Assembly: GCF_000152965.1 (NCBI RefSeq)
Contig: NZ_CH902583.1
Coordinates: forward strand, 653,343 to 717,342
Direction of reading: 5' to 3'
Source of the DNA: Roseobacter sp. MED193
GTDB lineage: Bacteria > Pseudomonadota > Alphaproteobacteria > Rhodobacterales > Rhodobacteraceae
DNA: 64,000 nucleotides
Shown here: one piece after another, positions 43,669 to 53,911 of the stretch
Numbering within the stretch: position 1 is the first letter of the stretch
Layout of the letters: each line of letters opens with the position of its first letter
Position numbers and translations under genes: made by a program
The notes under the pieces: generated by a model
Seen by the model: only the letters and a program-made list of their open reading frames with translations
The model's database searches: none
Told to the model about the DNA's origin: nothing

Positions 43669-45942
43669 ATGTCTGACACCCCCTCGCTGCGCGATGCGGC
43701 GCTGCGCTATCACGAATTCCCCCGGCCCGGAAAATTGGAAATCCGCGCCACCAAGCCGATGGCGAACGGCCGGGATTTGGCGCGGGCCTATTCTCCCGGT
43801 GTTGCCGAGGCCTGTCTGGAGATCAAGGCCGATGCCGCCAATGCGGCCCGCTATACGGCGCGCGGCAATCTTGTGGCGGTTGTCAGCAATGGTTCCGCAG
43901 TTTTGGGCCTGGGCAATATTGGCGCCTTGGCCTCAAAACCGGTGATGGAGGGCAAGGCGGTTCTGTTCAAGAATTTTGCCGGCATTGATTGCTTTGACAT
44001 CGAAGTAAACGAGAACGACCCAGAAAAGCTGGCGGATATCGTCTGCGCCCTTGAGCCCAGCTTTGGCGCCATCAATCTGGAAGACATCAAAGCGCCAGAC
44101 TGTTTCATCGTGGAAAAACTCTGCCGCGAGCGGATGGGTATTCCGGTGTTTCACGATGATCAGCATGGCACCGCCATCGTGGTTGGTGCAGCCGCAAGAA
44201 ACGCCCTGCATGTGGCAGGCAAACGCTTTGAGGACATCAAGATCGTCTCAACCGGTGGCGGGGCTGCCGGGATCGCCTGCCTCAACATGCTGGTGAAACT
44301 GGGGGTAAAGCGGGAAAATATCTGGCTCTGTGATATTCACGGGCTGGTCTATGAAGGCCGCGCCGAAGATATGAACCCAGAAAAAGCGGCCTTCGCTCAG
44401 ACCTCTGACCTGCGGACCCTGGAGGAGGTCATTGACGGCGCTGACATGTTCCTAGGTCTATCAGGGCCCAATGTGCTCAAACCTGAAATGGTCGCCAAGA
44501 TGAGCGCCCAGCCTATCGTATTTGCTTTGGCCAATCCCAACCCGGAAATCATGCCGGATCTGGCGCGAGAGGTTGCACCAGATGCGATTATCGCCACAGG
44601 GCGCAGTGATTTTCCCAATCAGGTCAATAACGTCCTGTGTTTTCCCTTCATCTTTCGTGGTGCATTGGATGTCGGCGCCTCTGAGATCAATGATGAGATG
44701 CAGATCGCCTGTGTTGAAGGCATTGCCGAGCTGGCCCGCGCCACCACCAGCGCTGAGGCCGCTGCCGCCTATAAAGGCGAACAGCTGACTTTTGGGGCCG
44801 ATTACCTGATCCCCAAACCTTTTGATCCGCGCCTGGTGGCAGTGGTGTCCTCCGCAGTTGCAGAAGCGGCTATGAAAAGCGGCGTTGCCGCCCGCCCCAT
44901 CGAGGATCTGGAGGCCTATAAGCAGCGGCTGAACCAGACCGTGTTCAAATCCGCCCTGCTTATGCGCCCCGTTTTCGAAGCCGCCCGTGCTGCTGCCCGC
45001 CGCATTGTCTTTTCCGAGGGCGAGGACGAGCGGGTCCTGCGGGCCGCACAAGAGGTCCTGGAAGAAACCACAGAAACGCCAATCCTGATTGGCCGCCCAG
45101 AAGTGATTGAGGCCCGCTGTGAAAAACTGGGCCTGCGCATCCGCCCTGGCAGTGATTTCCAGATCGTGAACCCAGAAAATGACCCCCGTTATTATGACTA
45201 TTGGAACAGCTACCATCAGCTGATGCAACGCCAGGGAGTGACCCCCGATCTGGCCAAGGCGATCATGCGCACCAACACCACCGCCATCGGCGCCATCATG
45301 GTGCATCACAATGAAGCCGACAGCCTGATCTGTGGTACCTTTGGCGAATACCGTTGGCATTTGAACTATGTGAACCAAGTCCTGGGTGGTAATGGCTTTG
45401 AACCTCACGGCGCGCTGTCTATGATGATCCTCGAGGATGGGCCGCTGTTCATAGCCGATACCCAGGTCAGGATCGAACCCACACCAGACCAGATCGCCCA
45501 GACCGTCATGGGGGCCGCCCGTCATGTGCGCCGCTTTGGCATCGAGCCAAAAATCGCCCTGTGCTCGCAGTCTCAGTTTGGCAATATCGCCTGTGACACC
45601 GGCAGCCGGTTGCGTGCCGCCATCGAAATCCTCGACAACAACAACTGCGATTTCACCTATGAGGGCGAGATGAACATCGACACAGCTCTCGACGCCGAGC
45701 TGCGTGGCCGCATTTTCCCCAATTCACGCCTGCAGGGCGCGGCCAATGTGCTGGTTTTCGCCCATGCCGATGCCGCTTCAGGCGTGCGCAATATCCTCAA
45801 GATGCGTTCAGATGGTCTGGAGGTTGGCCCGATCTTGATGGGGATGGGCAACCGTGCTCATATCGTCAGCCCTTCAATCACAGCGCGCGGTTTGCTCAAC
45901 ATGGCGGCGATTGCCGGAACCCCTGTGGCGGAATATGGCTAG
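43669..45942 (+). CDS. maeB: NADP-dependent malic enzyme with phosphotransacetylase-like domain
   Basis: This 757-residue protein decarboxylates malate to pyruvate, giving NADPH. The malic-enzyme half (about 1-430) has [47 protein letters not shown] and the NAD(P)-binding segment [18 protein letters not shown]. The second half (about 430-757) is the phosphotransacetylase-like regulatory domain of the MaeB type. The start is set by GGAG before 43669; the frame opens four codons earlier. It links the TCA cycle to NADPH and acetyl-CoA supply. Confidence 0.95.
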   Translation: MSDTPSLRDAALRYHEFPRPGKLEIRATKPMANGRDLARAYSPGVAEACLEIKADAANAARYTARGNLVAVVSNGSAVLGLGNIGALASKPVMEGKAVLFKNFAGIDCFDIEVNENDPEKLADIVCALEPSFGAINLEDIKAPDCFIVEKLCRERMGIPVFHDDQHGTAIVVGAAARNALHVAGKRFEDIKIVSTGGGAAGIACLNMLVKLGVKRENIWLCDIHGLVYEGRAEDMNPEKAAFAQTSDLRTLEEVIDGADMFLGLSGPNVLKPEMVAKMSAQPIVFALANPNPEIMPDLAREVAPDAIIATGRSDFPNQVNNVLCFPFIFRGALDVGASEINDEMQIACVEGIAELARATTSAEAAAAYKGEQLTFGADYLIPKPFDPRLVAVVSSAVAEAAMKSGVAARPIEDLEAYKQRLNQTVFKSALLMRPVFEAARAAARRIVFSEGEDERVLRAAQEVLEETTETPILIGRPEVIEARCEKLGLRIRPGSDFQIVNPENDPRYYDYWNSYHQLMQRQGVTPDLAKAIMRTNTTAIGAIMVHHNEADSLICGTFGEYRWHLNYVNQVLGGNGFEPHGALSMMILEDGPLFIADTQVRIEPTPDQIAQTVMGAARHVRRFGIEPKIALCSQSQFGNIACDTGSRLRAAIEILDNNNCDFTYEGEMNIDTALDAELRGRIFPNSRLQGAANVLVFAHADAASGVRNILKMRSDGLEVGPILMGMGNRAHIVSPSITARGLLNMAAIAGTPVAEYG

Positions 45943-45968
45943 ACTTGGGTCTAGGGATCCGGTTTTTG

Positions 45969-45990
45969 AAGGGGGAGACGTCTCCCCCCT
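45969..45990. terminator. Palindromic hairpin after maeB
   Basis: An 11-bp GC-rich perfect palindrome centred on ACGT lies 28 bases after the maeB stop. Poly-T precedes rather than follows it on the plus strand, so it may terminate imperfectly or act for both strands. Confidence 0.5.
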
Positions 45991-46054
45991 TCTCTCCCCC
46001 GGCCCTGAACACTATTCACCCCTCAAATAATCCCGAAAGATCCATCGAGCCCCT

Positions 46055-46765
46055 ATGTCCCGTTCTGCAAAGACCCGACCTGCAAAAATCGCCCTTCTCA
46101 CCGCCCATGGCCAGCCCTCCGCACCGGAGGGACAGGAACAGGCCTTGACGCAGCTGGCGCAACAGGTCTCGGAGCAGCTGCCTGACTGGGACATCCGCTC
46201 AGCCACTCTTGCCAGCCCAGGACGTCTGGAACAGCTGATGCAGGATGGGGCTCTGGTCTACCCCTTCTTCATGGCGGACGGCTGGTTCACCTCTCAGGTG
46301 CTCCCCAAGCGGCTTCAGGGCTTTCACTATGAGCAGCTGCCCTCCTTTGGCCAGGATCCAGCGCTGCCGCAGCTAACGGCGAATGTTCTCTTCCAAGCCT
46401 TACAAGCCCAGCGCACCAAAACACTCGGGAAACCGCCCGTCTTGCTTGCGGCCCATGGCTCGGCACGCGGCCCCAAAGCCGCAGAGGCCACAGAACTCTT
46501 TGCCCAGGCCCTGCGCCCACTGCTCCCCGGCCATCAGGTGATAACCTGCTATATCGAACAAGCGCCCTTTGTGGCTGACGCAGCAAGAGATCTGCCCGCA
46601 GATACGCTCTGCCTGCCGTTCTTTGCCCAGTCAGGAAACCATGTAATCATGGACCTCCCCGAGGCCCTGAAAGAGGCGGATTTTAAAGGCAGAACCCTTC
46701 CTTCCCTGGGCAGTAGCAAAGGCATTGTCAGTTTGATCGCACAGGCGCTAAAAGCGGCCGCATAG
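46055..46765 (+). CDS. CbiX/SirB-like chelatase family protein
   Basis: This 236-residue protein has two CbiX-type half domains, each with the metal-chelatase His: His18 in LLTAHGQPS and His134 in LLAAHGSARGP. Two-domain forms of this family put Co or Fe (or Ni) into sirohydrochlorin. No cobalamin or siroheme gene is next to it here, so the metal and pathway are open. The ribosome-binding site is weak. Confidence 0.78.
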   Translation: MSRSAKTRPAKIALLTAHGQPSAPEGQEQALTQLAQQVSEQLPDWDIRSATLASPGRLEQLMQDGALVYPFFMADGWFTSQVLPKRLQGFHYEQLPSFGQDPALPQLTANVLFQALQAQRTKTLGKPPVLLAAHGSARGPKAAEATELFAQALRPLLPGHQVITCYIEQAPFVADAARDLPADTLCLPFFAQSGNHVIMDLPEALKEADFKGRTLPSLGSSKGIVSLIAQALKAAA

Positions 46766-46807
46766 CGCAGCCTCAACGATGTGCCACTGACAGCTGAGGG
46801 ACCCAGT

Positions 46808-47850
46808 ATGACACAGACACTCTACCGCAGTGGCCTCGCTGTGCTCTGCCTGGCGATCGCGCTTTCCGCTTGCTGGGCCTCTCTTGCCCTTTGGAACCGC
46901 CTCCCCTTTGGCTCCCTTGCGCGCGGCGCAGTGGCCCTCGGCTTTGCCACTTTGGCCCTTATGGTATTGCGCGGCCTGTTCCGACCTCGCCGGTTGCGTG
47001 CCCTTGCCACCTATTGTCTTGCGCTGACGACGGTACTTACCTGGTGGGCCAGCCTCACCCCTCCCACCACAGGAAACTGGGCGCCAGATGTCGCGCACCA
47101 GGTCACAGGAGAGCTGACCGGATCGACCCTGACACTCAAACACGTCCGCAATTTCACCTGGCGCAGCCCATCGGATTTTGATGCTAAATGGGAAAGCCGC
47201 AGCTATGATCTGGACCGGTTGGAAAGTGTAGACCTCTTCATGTCTCATTGGTCTGGTGAAACCATTGGCCATATGATCATCAGCTTCGGATTTTCTGATG
47301 GTGACCAGCTGGCCTGGTCAGTAGAAGTCCGCCGCCAGATCGATGGCGGCTTCTCCCCCATCGCCGATCTCTTCAAAAGCAATACCCTCGTGCTCATCGC
47401 TGCAGATGAGCGCGATGTACTGGGCACCCGCACCAATGCCCGCGGCGAAGATGTCTATATCTACCGCACCAACACCGGGGCGAAGATGTCTATATCTACC
47501 GCACCAACACCGGGGCGCAAACCGCGCGTGCTCTCTTGCTGCAATATGTAGTGGCAGCCAATCAACTGTCCCAACAGCCCCAATGGTACAATTCGGTCTT
47601 CACCAATTGCACCACCGTGGTCCTGAAAATGATCCGTACGATCACCGGTAAGCGGCCTCTGGATTGGCGAATTCTGGCCAATGGCTACCTCCCTGCCTAC
47701 GCCTATGAGGCGGGCATTCTGGACACCCGCTTGCCCCTTGCAGAACTACGTGAACAGGGCCGTATCACTTCGCGCGCACAGGCGCATGGCCTCTCCCAAA
47801 ACTATTCGCAAGTGATCCGCCAGGGCGTTCCCATGCCTGAAATGCGATAG
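46808..47850 (+). pseudogene. DUF4105/Lnb N-terminal domain protein disrupted by a 35-bp tandem duplication
   Basis: This reads as a membrane-anchored protein with three N-terminal transmembrane helices, then a periplasmic DUF4105 (Lnb_N) domain: RNFTWRSPSDFDAKWESRSYDLDRL, HMIISFGFSDG, LIAADERDVLGTRTNARGEDVYIYR. After that a duplicated 35-bp unit shifts the frame, giving a 247-residue product ending at 47551. The missing part resumes in another frame (QYVVAANQLSQQPQWYNSVFTNCTTVV ... PEMR to 47850). Removing one copy restores a 335-residue protein with the conserved Cys motif. It is therefore recently broken, phase-variable or a sequencing error. GAGGGA precedes 46808. Confidence 0.85.
47444..47513 (+). 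repeat. 35-bp tandem duplication inside the DUF4105 gene
   Basis: Bases 47444-47478 and 47479-47513 are identical 35-base copies, and the next four bases (GGCG) continue the match. 35 is not a multiple of 3, so the second copy changes the frame. Identity is perfect, which points to a recent slippage event. Confidence 0.97.
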
Positions 47851-48045
47851 GCGCGCTTTTCTATTCATTGGCTGTAAATACCCCGGGAAGCGCGAGGGGT
47901 CGGCCCCTCGCCCCCTGCCAAAATCACCTCCCCACGCAGGGACATGATCTTGACAGAGCAGCGGACACCTGCGACATCAGCCCCCATCACATAACCCGCA
48001 ACCGGGCGTTCAGTGGGCGCCAAACCGACGAGGAGCAGCCAGACC

Positions 48046-49992
48046 ATGGCCAAAATCTCTCTCACCTTCCCCGATGGCAATGCACGTGACTTCGACGCAG
48101 GTATCACCCCTGCAGAAGTGGCCTCCTCCATCTCCACCTCGCTGGGCAAAAAAGCGATTTCCGCCACCGTGAACGGGGCCCATTGGGATCTGCAATGGCC
48201 AATCGACGCCGATGCTTCCATCGCTCTTCACACCATGAAGGACGAGGCTCAGGCGAATGAGCTCATCCGCCACGACCTCGCCCATGTGATGGCCCGCGCG
48301 GTGCAGGAAATCTGGCCCGACACCAAGGTCACCATCGGCCCCGTCATTGAAAACGGCTGGTATTACGACTTTGACCGCGCCGAGCCTTTCACCCCCGAAG
48401 ATCTGGGTGTGATTGAAAAAAAGATGAAGGAAATCATCAACAAGCGTGATCCGGTGCGCACCGAGGTCTGGGATCGTCAGCGCGCCGTTGATTTTTACAC
48501 CGCGAATGATGAGCCCTATAAGGTCGAACTGATCGAGGCCATTCCCGGCGATGAACCGCTGCGGATGTATTGGCATGGCGACTGGCAGGATCTCTGCCGC
48601 GGCCCGCATCTGCAACACACCGGCCAATTGCCCGGCGACGCCTTCAAGCTGATGTCAATCGCCGGCGCCTATTGGCGCGGCGACAGTGACCGTGCCATGC
48701 TGCAGCGTATCTATGGCGTTGCCTTTACCGGCAAGGAAAAGCTCAAAGCCCACCTCCATATGCTGGAAGAGGCCGCAAAACGCGACCACCGCAAACTGGG
48801 CCGCGAAATGAATCTCTATCACATGCAGGAAGAGGCCCCTGGCCAGGTGTTCTGGCATCCAAACGGCTGGAAGATCTACACCACCCTGCAGGACTACATG
48901 CGCCGCATGCAGGAACGCGACGGCTATGTCGAGGTAAACACCCCCCAGGTGGTGGACCGCAAACTCTGGGAGGCCTCGGGCCATTGGGATAAGTATCAAG
49001 AGAACATGTTCATCGTTGAAGTCGACGAAGAGCACGCTCGTGAAAAGGCAGTGAACGCGCTGAAGCCGATGAATTGCCCCTGCCATGTGCAGGTGTTCAA
49101 TCAGGGCCTCAAGAGCTATCGCGACCTGCCGCTGCGCATGGCCGAATTCGGTTCCTGCGCCCGCTACGAGCCCTCGGGCGCGCTGCATGGCATCATGCGG
49201 GTGCGCGGCTTTACCCAGGATGATGGCCATATTTTCTGCGCCGAAGACCAGATCGAGTCGGAAACCGCCAAATTCATCGCCTTCCTCTCCAAGGTCTATG
49301 CCGATCTCGGCTTCCACAACTGGACCATCAAGCTCTCCACCCGTCCCGAAAAGCGCATCGGCTCTGATGAAAGCTGGGATCTGGTGGAAAAGGCCCTGGG
49401 CGATGCCTGCAAGGCCGCAGGGTATGAGTATGAGTTGCTGGAAGGTGAAGGCGCGTTCTACGGCCCCAAGCTGGAGTTCACCCTGACCGATGCCATTGGC
49501 CGGAACTGGCAATGCGGGACGCTGCAGGTTGACCCCAACCTGCCGGAACGTCTGGAGGCCAATTTCATCGGTGCCGACGGCAACAAACACCGCCCCTTCA
49601 TGCTGCACCGTGCAACCCTCGGCTCTTTCGAACGCTTCATCGGCATTCTGATCGAAGAACATGCCGGCAAGCTGCCCTTCTGGCTGGCCCCGCGTCAGGT
49701 AGTGGTCGCCTCCATCACCTCGGATGCGGATGACTACGTGCATGAGGTCGTTACCGAACTGCAGGCAGCAGGTGTTCGGGCCGAAGCGGATATCCGCAAC
49801 GAGAAGATCAACTACAAAGTCCGCGAACATTCGCTGGGCAAAGTGCCGGTGATCCTGGCCATTGGCCATCGCGAAGTGGAGGAGCGCACCGTCTCGATCC
49901 GCCGTCTTGGTGAAAAGCAGACCCGCGTTGATAGTCTCGAGAATGTTACAAAGGCCCTTGGGGTCGAAGCAACGGCACCAGACCTTTTGTAA
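48046..49992 (+). CDS. thrS: Threonyl-tRNA synthetase
   Basis: This 648-residue class II synthetase has an N-terminal TGS domain (about 1-60), an editing domain with HxxxH ([12 protein letters not shown], about 75-86), the catalytic core with zinc Cys in [12 protein letters not shown], motif 2 [21 protein letters not shown] and motif 3 [13 protein letters not shown], and the anticodon-binding domain (about 545-648). AGGAG before 48046 supports the start; the frame is open 11 codons earlier. Terminator follows at 50016. Confidence 0.97.
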   Translation: MAKISLTFPDGNARDFDAGITPAEVASSISTSLGKKAISATVNGAHWDLQWPIDADASIALHTMKDEAQANELIRHDLAHVMARAVQEIWPDTKVTIGPVIENGWYYDFDRAEPFTPEDLGVIEKKMKEIINKRDPVRTEVWDRQRAVDFYTANDEPYKVELIEAIPGDEPLRMYWHGDWQDLCRGPHLQHTGQLPGDAFKLMSIAGAYWRGDSDRAMLQRIYGVAFTGKEKLKAHLHMLEEAAKRDHRKLGREMNLYHMQEEAPGQVFWHPNGWKIYTTLQDYMRRMQERDGYVEVNTPQVVDRKLWEASGHWDKYQENMFIVEVDEEHAREKAVNALKPMNCPCHVQVFNQGLKSYRDLPLRMAEFGSCARYEPSGALHGIMRVRGFTQDDGHIFCAEDQIESETAKFIAFLSKVYADLGFHNWTIKLSTRPEKRIGSDESWDLVEKALGDACKAAGYEYELLEGEGAFYGPKLEFTLTDAIGRNWQCGTLQVDPNLPERLEANFIGADGNKHRPFMLHRATLGSFERFIGILIEEHAGKLPFWLAPRQVVVASITSDADDYVHEVVTELQAAGVRAEADIRNEKINYKVREHSLGKVPVILAIGHREVEERTVSIRRLGEKQTRVDSLENVTKALGVEATAPDLL

Positions 49993-50015
49993 CATTTGCT
50001 CAGAAATCTCATCTC

Positions 50016-50044
50016 AGCGGCCCCCATTTGGGGGCCGCTTTGTT
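50016..50044 (+). terminator. Terminator of thrS
   Basis: A 10-bp GC stem (50016-50025 with 50030-50039) with a 4-base loop and TTTGTTT after it lies 24 bases beyond the thrS stop. Confidence 0.93.
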
Positions 50045-50213
50045 TCAACGCTTCAAAATGCCCCTTATTTTCAAGCATCTAGGCAGGCCCCCTCAGTCAC
50101 AGGTACTGACGCGCCCGTGAGACACGCTCTCGTGACTTAAACTCTTGTACTCCTCGGGTTAGGTTTTTCATGTCAACAAGACAGCGCAAGCCTAACCAAA
50201 AGGAATTCATGAG

Positions 50214-50519
50214 ATGTCGAAAACTTCCAAATCTCTCGCCGTTGCAAGTGCCGTTGCCGCCGCTCTGACCGCAGCCTCCACCCTGCCCGCCGCTGCAGGC
50301 ACCAAAGAGAAGTGCTATGGTGTCTCCCTTGCCGGTCAAAATGACTGCGCCGCCGGTCCCGGCACAACCTGCGCCGGAACCTCTACCGTTGACTATCAGG
50401 GCAATGCCTGGACTCTGGTAGACGCTGGAACCTGCGCCGATATTGACCTGCCTGACCTTGCAGATGGCGGCAAGCGGACCGGCTCGCTGGATGCTCTGGA
50501 GCGTGACCTGCCTGCATAA
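50214..50519 (+). CDS. bufA1: BufA1-type bufferin precursor (DUF2282)
   Basis: This 101-residue periplasmic peptide precursor has a signal peptide (residues 1-28, cleaved after AAA) and four cysteines: Cys34, Cys45, Cys53 and Cys74, in the DUF2282 pattern [17 protein letters not shown] ... TCAGTST ... AGTCADI. Bufferins are ribosomally made peptides whose Cys are modified by a MNIO enzyme into copper-binding heterocycles; this is the substrate. The two central Cys are the likely modified ones. AAGGA lies 9 bases before the ATG. The MNIO, BufC and DoxX genes follow. The downstream hairpin at 50539 may keep precursor mRNA more abundant. Confidence 0.9.
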   Translation: MSKTSKSLAVASAVAAALTAASTLPAAAGTKEKCYGVSLAGQNDCAAGPGTTCAGTSTVDYQGNAWTLVDAGTCADIDLPDLADGGKRTGSLDALERDLPA

Positions 50520-50538
50520 TCCAGGTCACTGAAACGAC

Positions 50539-50576
50539 GCCAAGAGGGCGGCCATCATGCGGCTCTCTTGCTTTGG
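50539..50576 (+). terminator. Hairpin between bufA1 and bufB, possible attenuator
   Basis: GCCAAGAG (50539-50546) pairs with CTCTTG (50565-50570) and TGGC just after it, with an inner GCC/GGC pair. No U-tract follows. It sits 20 bases after bufA1, so it could stabilise the precursor mRNA or reduce readthrough into bufB. bufB begins 180 bases after bufA1. Confidence 0.55.
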
Positions 50577-50698
50577 CCATCCGGTTTTCACTGGCGCATT
50601 CGGACCAGCTAGGTCAGCCAGCTGAACGCCGCTTTGGCCTCTCCGCCCCTCTGCCCTATGATCTGCTTTGATCGGATCCGCCAAACACGAGATCTGTT

Positions 50699-51595
50699 AT
50701 GCTTCAATCCTTCTCTCCCAATTGCGGCCTGCCAGACGCGCCCGGCGTCGGCTACAAGCCACAGCATTTCGCGGAAATCATGGAACAGGCAGAGCCAGTG
50801 CAATGGTTGGAAATCCACGCGGAAAACTACATGGGTGCGGGCGGGCGTCCTCTGGCTCAACTGCGCCATTTGGCTGAGAAATTTGCTATCTCGGTACACG
50901 GTGTTGGTCTGTCGATTGGCGGCGAAGCCCCGCTTGATCCGCAACATCTGTCCCGATTAAAACACCTGGTGAACTGGCTCAAACCAGCGAGTTTTTCCGA
51001 ACATCTCGCCTGGTCGACCCATGACGGCCATTTTTACAACGACCTGCTTCCGCTGCCCTATACGAATGCCACGCTGGACCGGGTCTGCACCCATATTGAT
51101 CAGTTGCAAGAGGCAATCAACCGCCCCATGCTGCTGGAAAACCCCTCCAGCTATCTCGCCTTTACGGAGAGCACTTGGTCTGAACCGGCGTTCCTGGCAG
51201 AAATCAGTCGCCGCACCGGCTGCGGCCTGCTGCTGGATGTGAACAATGTCTTTGTCTCTGCCACCAACTTAGATTTTTCACCCCAAGGTTATATCGACGC
51301 CTTTGCGCTCGACAAGGTTGGGGAAATCCATCTGGGTGGCCACGACGAGGATGAGGACGATCAGGGCCGACCGCTGTTAATCGACAGCCATGGCCGTGCA
51401 GTGGTCGATCCGGTCTGGGCGCTGCTGGATTATACTCTGGAGCGCTCTGGTCCCAAACCCGTGCTGATAGAATGGGACAATGACGTGCCAGATTGGCCGA
51501 CCCTGGCTGCTGAAGCTGAACGGGCGGCCTTTGCTCTCAGTGGGCTACCAAACTCAGGAACGGCCAGCTCGGCTGCCAAAAGGGCCACGGGATGA
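50699..51595 (+). CDS. bufB: BufB, MNIO multinuclear iron oxidase (DUF692)
   Basis: This 298-residue TIM-barrel enzyme modifies cysteines of the bufferin precursor. Conserved polar residues expected to bind iron are visible: Glu38 and Glu42 (WLEIHAEN), His67 (SVHGVG), Glu101-His102 (SEHLAW), Glu147 (LLENPSSY), Asp180 (LLLDVNN), His211 and His215 (IHLGGHDED), and Glu258 ([11 protein letters not shown]). The Shine-Dalgarno is weak. It overlaps bufC by 4 bases, so the two are coupled. Confidence is high for family and context, moderate for the exact product. Confidence 0.93.
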   Translation: MLQSFSPNCGLPDAPGVGYKPQHFAEIMEQAEPVQWLEIHAENYMGAGGRPLAQLRHLAEKFAISVHGVGLSIGGEAPLDPQHLSRLKHLVNWLKPASFSEHLAWSTHDGHFYNDLLPLPYTNATLDRVCTHIDQLQEAINRPMLLENPSSYLAFTESTWSEPAFLAEISRRTGCGLLLDVNNVFVSATNLDFSPQGYIDAFALDKVGEIHLGGHDEDEDDQGRPLLIDSHGRAVVDPVWALLDYTLERSGPKPVLIEWDNDVPDWPTLAAEAERAAFALSGLPNSGTASSAAKRATG

Positions 51596-52377
51596 CCCAG
51601 ACAGATCCGAAAACCGCACTGGGGTCTGTTGATCAAGCAACATTCACCCAGGCGATGATGGATGCCACCCAGGATGTGCCCCTGGGGTTGGTGGATCATG
51701 AAGGCGCCGCTGCCGGACAGAGGTTTTCCGTTTACCGCAACAATGTGGCCGTTTCCCTTACCGAGGCGATGCACAGCGCCTTTCCGGTGGTCGCCAAATT
51801 GCTGGGCAAGGAAAACATGGATGGGCTGTCGGGTCTCTTTCTGCGCGCCCATCCGCCCAGCTCGCCACTGATGATGTTTTACGGTGTTGAATTCCCCGCC
51901 TTTCTTGAAGGTATGCAACAGCTGAGCCATCTGGGATATCTCGGCGATGTGGCGCGTCTGGAACTGGCCCTGCGCCATGCCTATCACGCTGCTGACGCCG
52001 CCCCTATTGATCCCATGTTGCTGGCAGGGCAGTCCGAACAAGCACTGTTAGATAGCCGTATTACCTTGGCCCCAGCGCTGCACCTGATCCGCTCTCCCTG
52101 GCCGATGCATTCGATCTGGCGCTTTTCCACCGAAGCAGGCGCTGCAAAGCCAAAAGCCGGAGCTGAGGCTGTCCTAATCACCCGCCCCGAATTCGATCCG
52201 ATCCCGCAGGTCGTGAACCCAGCCGACGCCGCCTGGATAGAGGCCCTCATGCAGGGAGACAGCATTGGCGAGGCCCTGGACCAGGCCCGCACCATAGACA
52301 GCACATTTGACCTCAGCTCCCCACTCACCCTGCTCTTGCAGGCCGGAGCCATCACTGGACTAGAAAGCAAAGGGTAA
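51592..52377 (+). CDS. bufC: BufC, MNIO partner protein (DUF2063)
   Basis: This 261-residue protein has the DUF2063 N-terminal helical domain (about 10-130: [50 protein letters not shown]) and a C-terminal domain (about 150-261). Family members help recruit the precursor peptide to the MNIO enzyme. The start is in the ATGA overlap with bufB, and the DoxX gene begins 4 bases after the stop. The full order bufA1-bufB-bufC-doxX is the classic bufferin operon. Confidence 0.9.
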   Translation: MTQTDPKTALGSVDQATFTQAMMDATQDVPLGLVDHEGAAAGQRFSVYRNNVAVSLTEAMHSAFPVVAKLLGKENMDGLSGLFLRAHPPSSPLMMFYGVEFPAFLEGMQQLSHLGYLGDVARLELALRHAYHAADAAPIDPMLLAGQSEQALLDSRITLAPALHLIRSPWPMHSIWRFSTEAGAAKPKAGAEAVLITRPEFDPIPQVVNPADAAWIEALMQGDSIGEALDQARTIDSTFDLSSPLTLLLQAGAITGLESKG

Positions 52378-52381
52378 CGAC

Positions 52382-52945
52382 ATGCATACACTTGTCACCA
52401 TTCACAACGCCATCTTTGGCCTCGTCGAAAAAGCGGGTAGCTGGCTGCTGCCACTTGCGGCGCGCTTTGTCTTTGCCGCCACGCTATTGCTGTACTATTG
52501 GAACTCGGGCCTGACAAAACTGGGCGATGGCCTTTTCGGACTGTTTAGCCCCTCAATTGGTGCCTATTCGCAGATCTTTCCGAAACAGCTCGAAGCGGTC
52601 GGCTATGACGTCTCCGAATTTGGCGTGTTTCATCAGCTGGTCGTACTTGCTGGCACCTATGCCGAATTCATTCTGCCGCTCTTGATCCTGTTGGGGCTGT
52701 TCACCCGTCTGGCCTCACTGGGGATGATTGGCTTTATCGTTGTTCAGTCCCTCACTGATGTGATTGGCCACGGCGCGACTGATGCAAAGACCCTGGGCGC
52801 TCTGTTTGACCGCTTCCCAGATAGCCTCATCATGGACCAACGCCTGTTCTGGGTCTTTGTTTTGGCTGTACTTGTGGTCAAGGGCGCCGGAGCCCTATCC
52901 CTAGACAAAATCCTGAAACGTCGGCTTGAAACTGTTCCGATGTAA
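52382..52945 (+). CDS. DoxX-family membrane protein of the bufferin operon
   Basis: This 187-residue protein has four predicted transmembrane helices (around residues 20-42, 78-104, 106-122 and 150-172) and the DoxX motif LYYWNSGLTKL. AAGGG lies 7 bases before the ATG. Members of the family next to bufferin genes are often called BufD. Function is unknown; a quinone- or redox-linked role is inferred. The operon ends at the bidirectional terminator at 52967. Confidence 0.88.
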   Translation: MHTLVTIHNAIFGLVEKAGSWLLPLAARFVFAATLLLYYWNSGLTKLGDGLFGLFSPSIGAYSQIFPKQLEAVGYDVSEFGVFHQLVVLAGTYAEFILPLLILLGLFTRLASLGMIGFIVVQSLTDVIGHGATDAKTLGALFDRFPDSLIMDQRLFWVFVLAVLVVKGAGALSLDKILKRRLETVPM

Positions 52946-52966
52946 ACCCACGATCTGATCCACAAG

Positions 52967-53002
52967 AAAAGGCGCCCTGCATCATACAGTGGCGCCTTTT
53001 TT
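52967..53002. terminator. Bidirectional terminator between bufferin operon and arsC-like gene
   Basis: A 10-bp stem (AAAAGGCGCC with GGCGCCTTTT) around a 14-base loop has T-runs on both strands. It serves the bufferin operon and the convergent reductase gene. Confidence 0.92.
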
Positions 53003-53020
53003 CATGGCTGATCAAGAGGC

Positions 53021-53338
53021 CTAGTCGGCCACCAGGGCCGCCTGTGTGGCCTTGTCCCAGCCTAAAAATAGCTCTGCCTGCCGGGCGATCAGCGGGCGTT
53101 TCATCAGCGCGGGGTGCTCTTGCAGAAGATCCAGGGGCGCTCTGCCGCGCTCCTCTGCGTTCAATCCACGCCAGGTGGTTGAACGCGTATTGACCAGTTT
53201 ATCACCAAACTGTGCCAGAGCTTTGGCCAAGACCTCTGCTGGCACCCCTTCGCCGCGAACATCCACCAAACGCGCCTGAGGCAATTGTTTCAACGCCTTG
53301 CGACAGGTGTCGCAGTTCTTTAGCCCATAGAGGATCAT
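53021..53338 (-). CDS. ArsC/Spx-family reductase (YffB-like)
   Basis: This 105-residue thioredoxin-fold protein begins MILYGLKNCDTCRKALKQL, with a CxxC at residues 9-12. It has the downstream block HPALMKRPLIARQAELFLGWDKA. It is of the YffB-like branch with CxxC rather than the single-Cys arsenate reductase, so a glutathione-linked thiol role is more likely than arsenate. AAAGGGAAG precedes the ATG; the open frame upstream is 11 codons longer. Confidence 0.82.
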   Translation of the reverse strand: MILYGLKNCDTCRKALKQLPQARLVDVRGEGVPAEVLAKALAQFGDKLVNTRSTTWRGLNAEERGRAPLDLLQEHPALMKRPLIARQAELFLGWDKATQAALVAD

Positions 53339-53565
53339 CAACTTCCCTTTCTCAATGCAGCAAGAGCACAACCCATGAGGGAGTGCAGATAGCCACTTGA
53401 TTTATTTTCCACTCATGCAACAGTTGTATCCGGGTGACAACAGATGGGCTCCCATGCGGCACAGTTTTGGCTGTGCTACGCCGTGCTCATGAATATCTGA
53501 CACTAGTCCCCCCTAAACAACTGGGCGTACCCAGAGCAACATATAAGTAGAAGGAGACACGGGAA

Positions 53566-53784
53566 ATGCCAAGCGGCACCGTGAAATGGTTTAATACCAC
53601 CAAGGGATTTGGCTTTATCGAGCCCGACGCCGGTGGAAGTGACGTCTTTGTACATATATCTCAGGTTGAGCGATCCGGCCTCACTGGCCTCGCAGACAAC
53701 ATGAAAGTGGATTATGAGCTCACCGAGGGGCGCGACGGCCGTCAAATGGCCGGTGACATCAAACCCTTGATGAGCTCAAACTGA
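53566..53784 (+). CDS. csp: Cold-shock domain protein
   Basis: This 72-residue single-domain nucleic-acid-binding protein has RNP1 (KGFGFIEP, 13-20) and RNP2 (VFVHI, 27-31). AAGGAG precedes the ATG. Csp proteins unfold RNA and regulate translation in the cold or in stationary phase. The upstream gap of 227 bases probably holds a long leader as in other csp genes, but I see no specific element in it. Confidence 0.95.
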   Translation: MPSGTVKWFNTTKGFGFIEPDAGGSDVFVHISQVERSGLTGLADNMKVDYELTEGRDGRQMAGDIKPLMSSN

Positions 53785-53911
53785 ACGCAGAGACCCCTGG
53801 CAGGTACACGCAACGCCACCACGCAGGTCATGAATCTCTGCTGGTGGGGCGCGGCGTTTGCGGACGTTAAAGCCAGATGGCCAGGTATTTTGGCCTTCTC
53901 AGAGCCTTGCC

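Noticed and set aside
47536..47850. Separate 104-residue gene after the DUF4105 frame
   Set aside because: It is the displaced 3' part of the same gene; a deletion of one 35-bp copy joins the two parts.
47864..48030. RNA leader or T-box upstream of thrS
   Set aside because: No T-box sequence or specifier structure is seen, and T-boxes are not expected in this lineage.
48655..49995. 446-residue minus-strand frame opposite thrS
   Set aside because: Shadow of thrS; the plus-strand gene is unambiguous.
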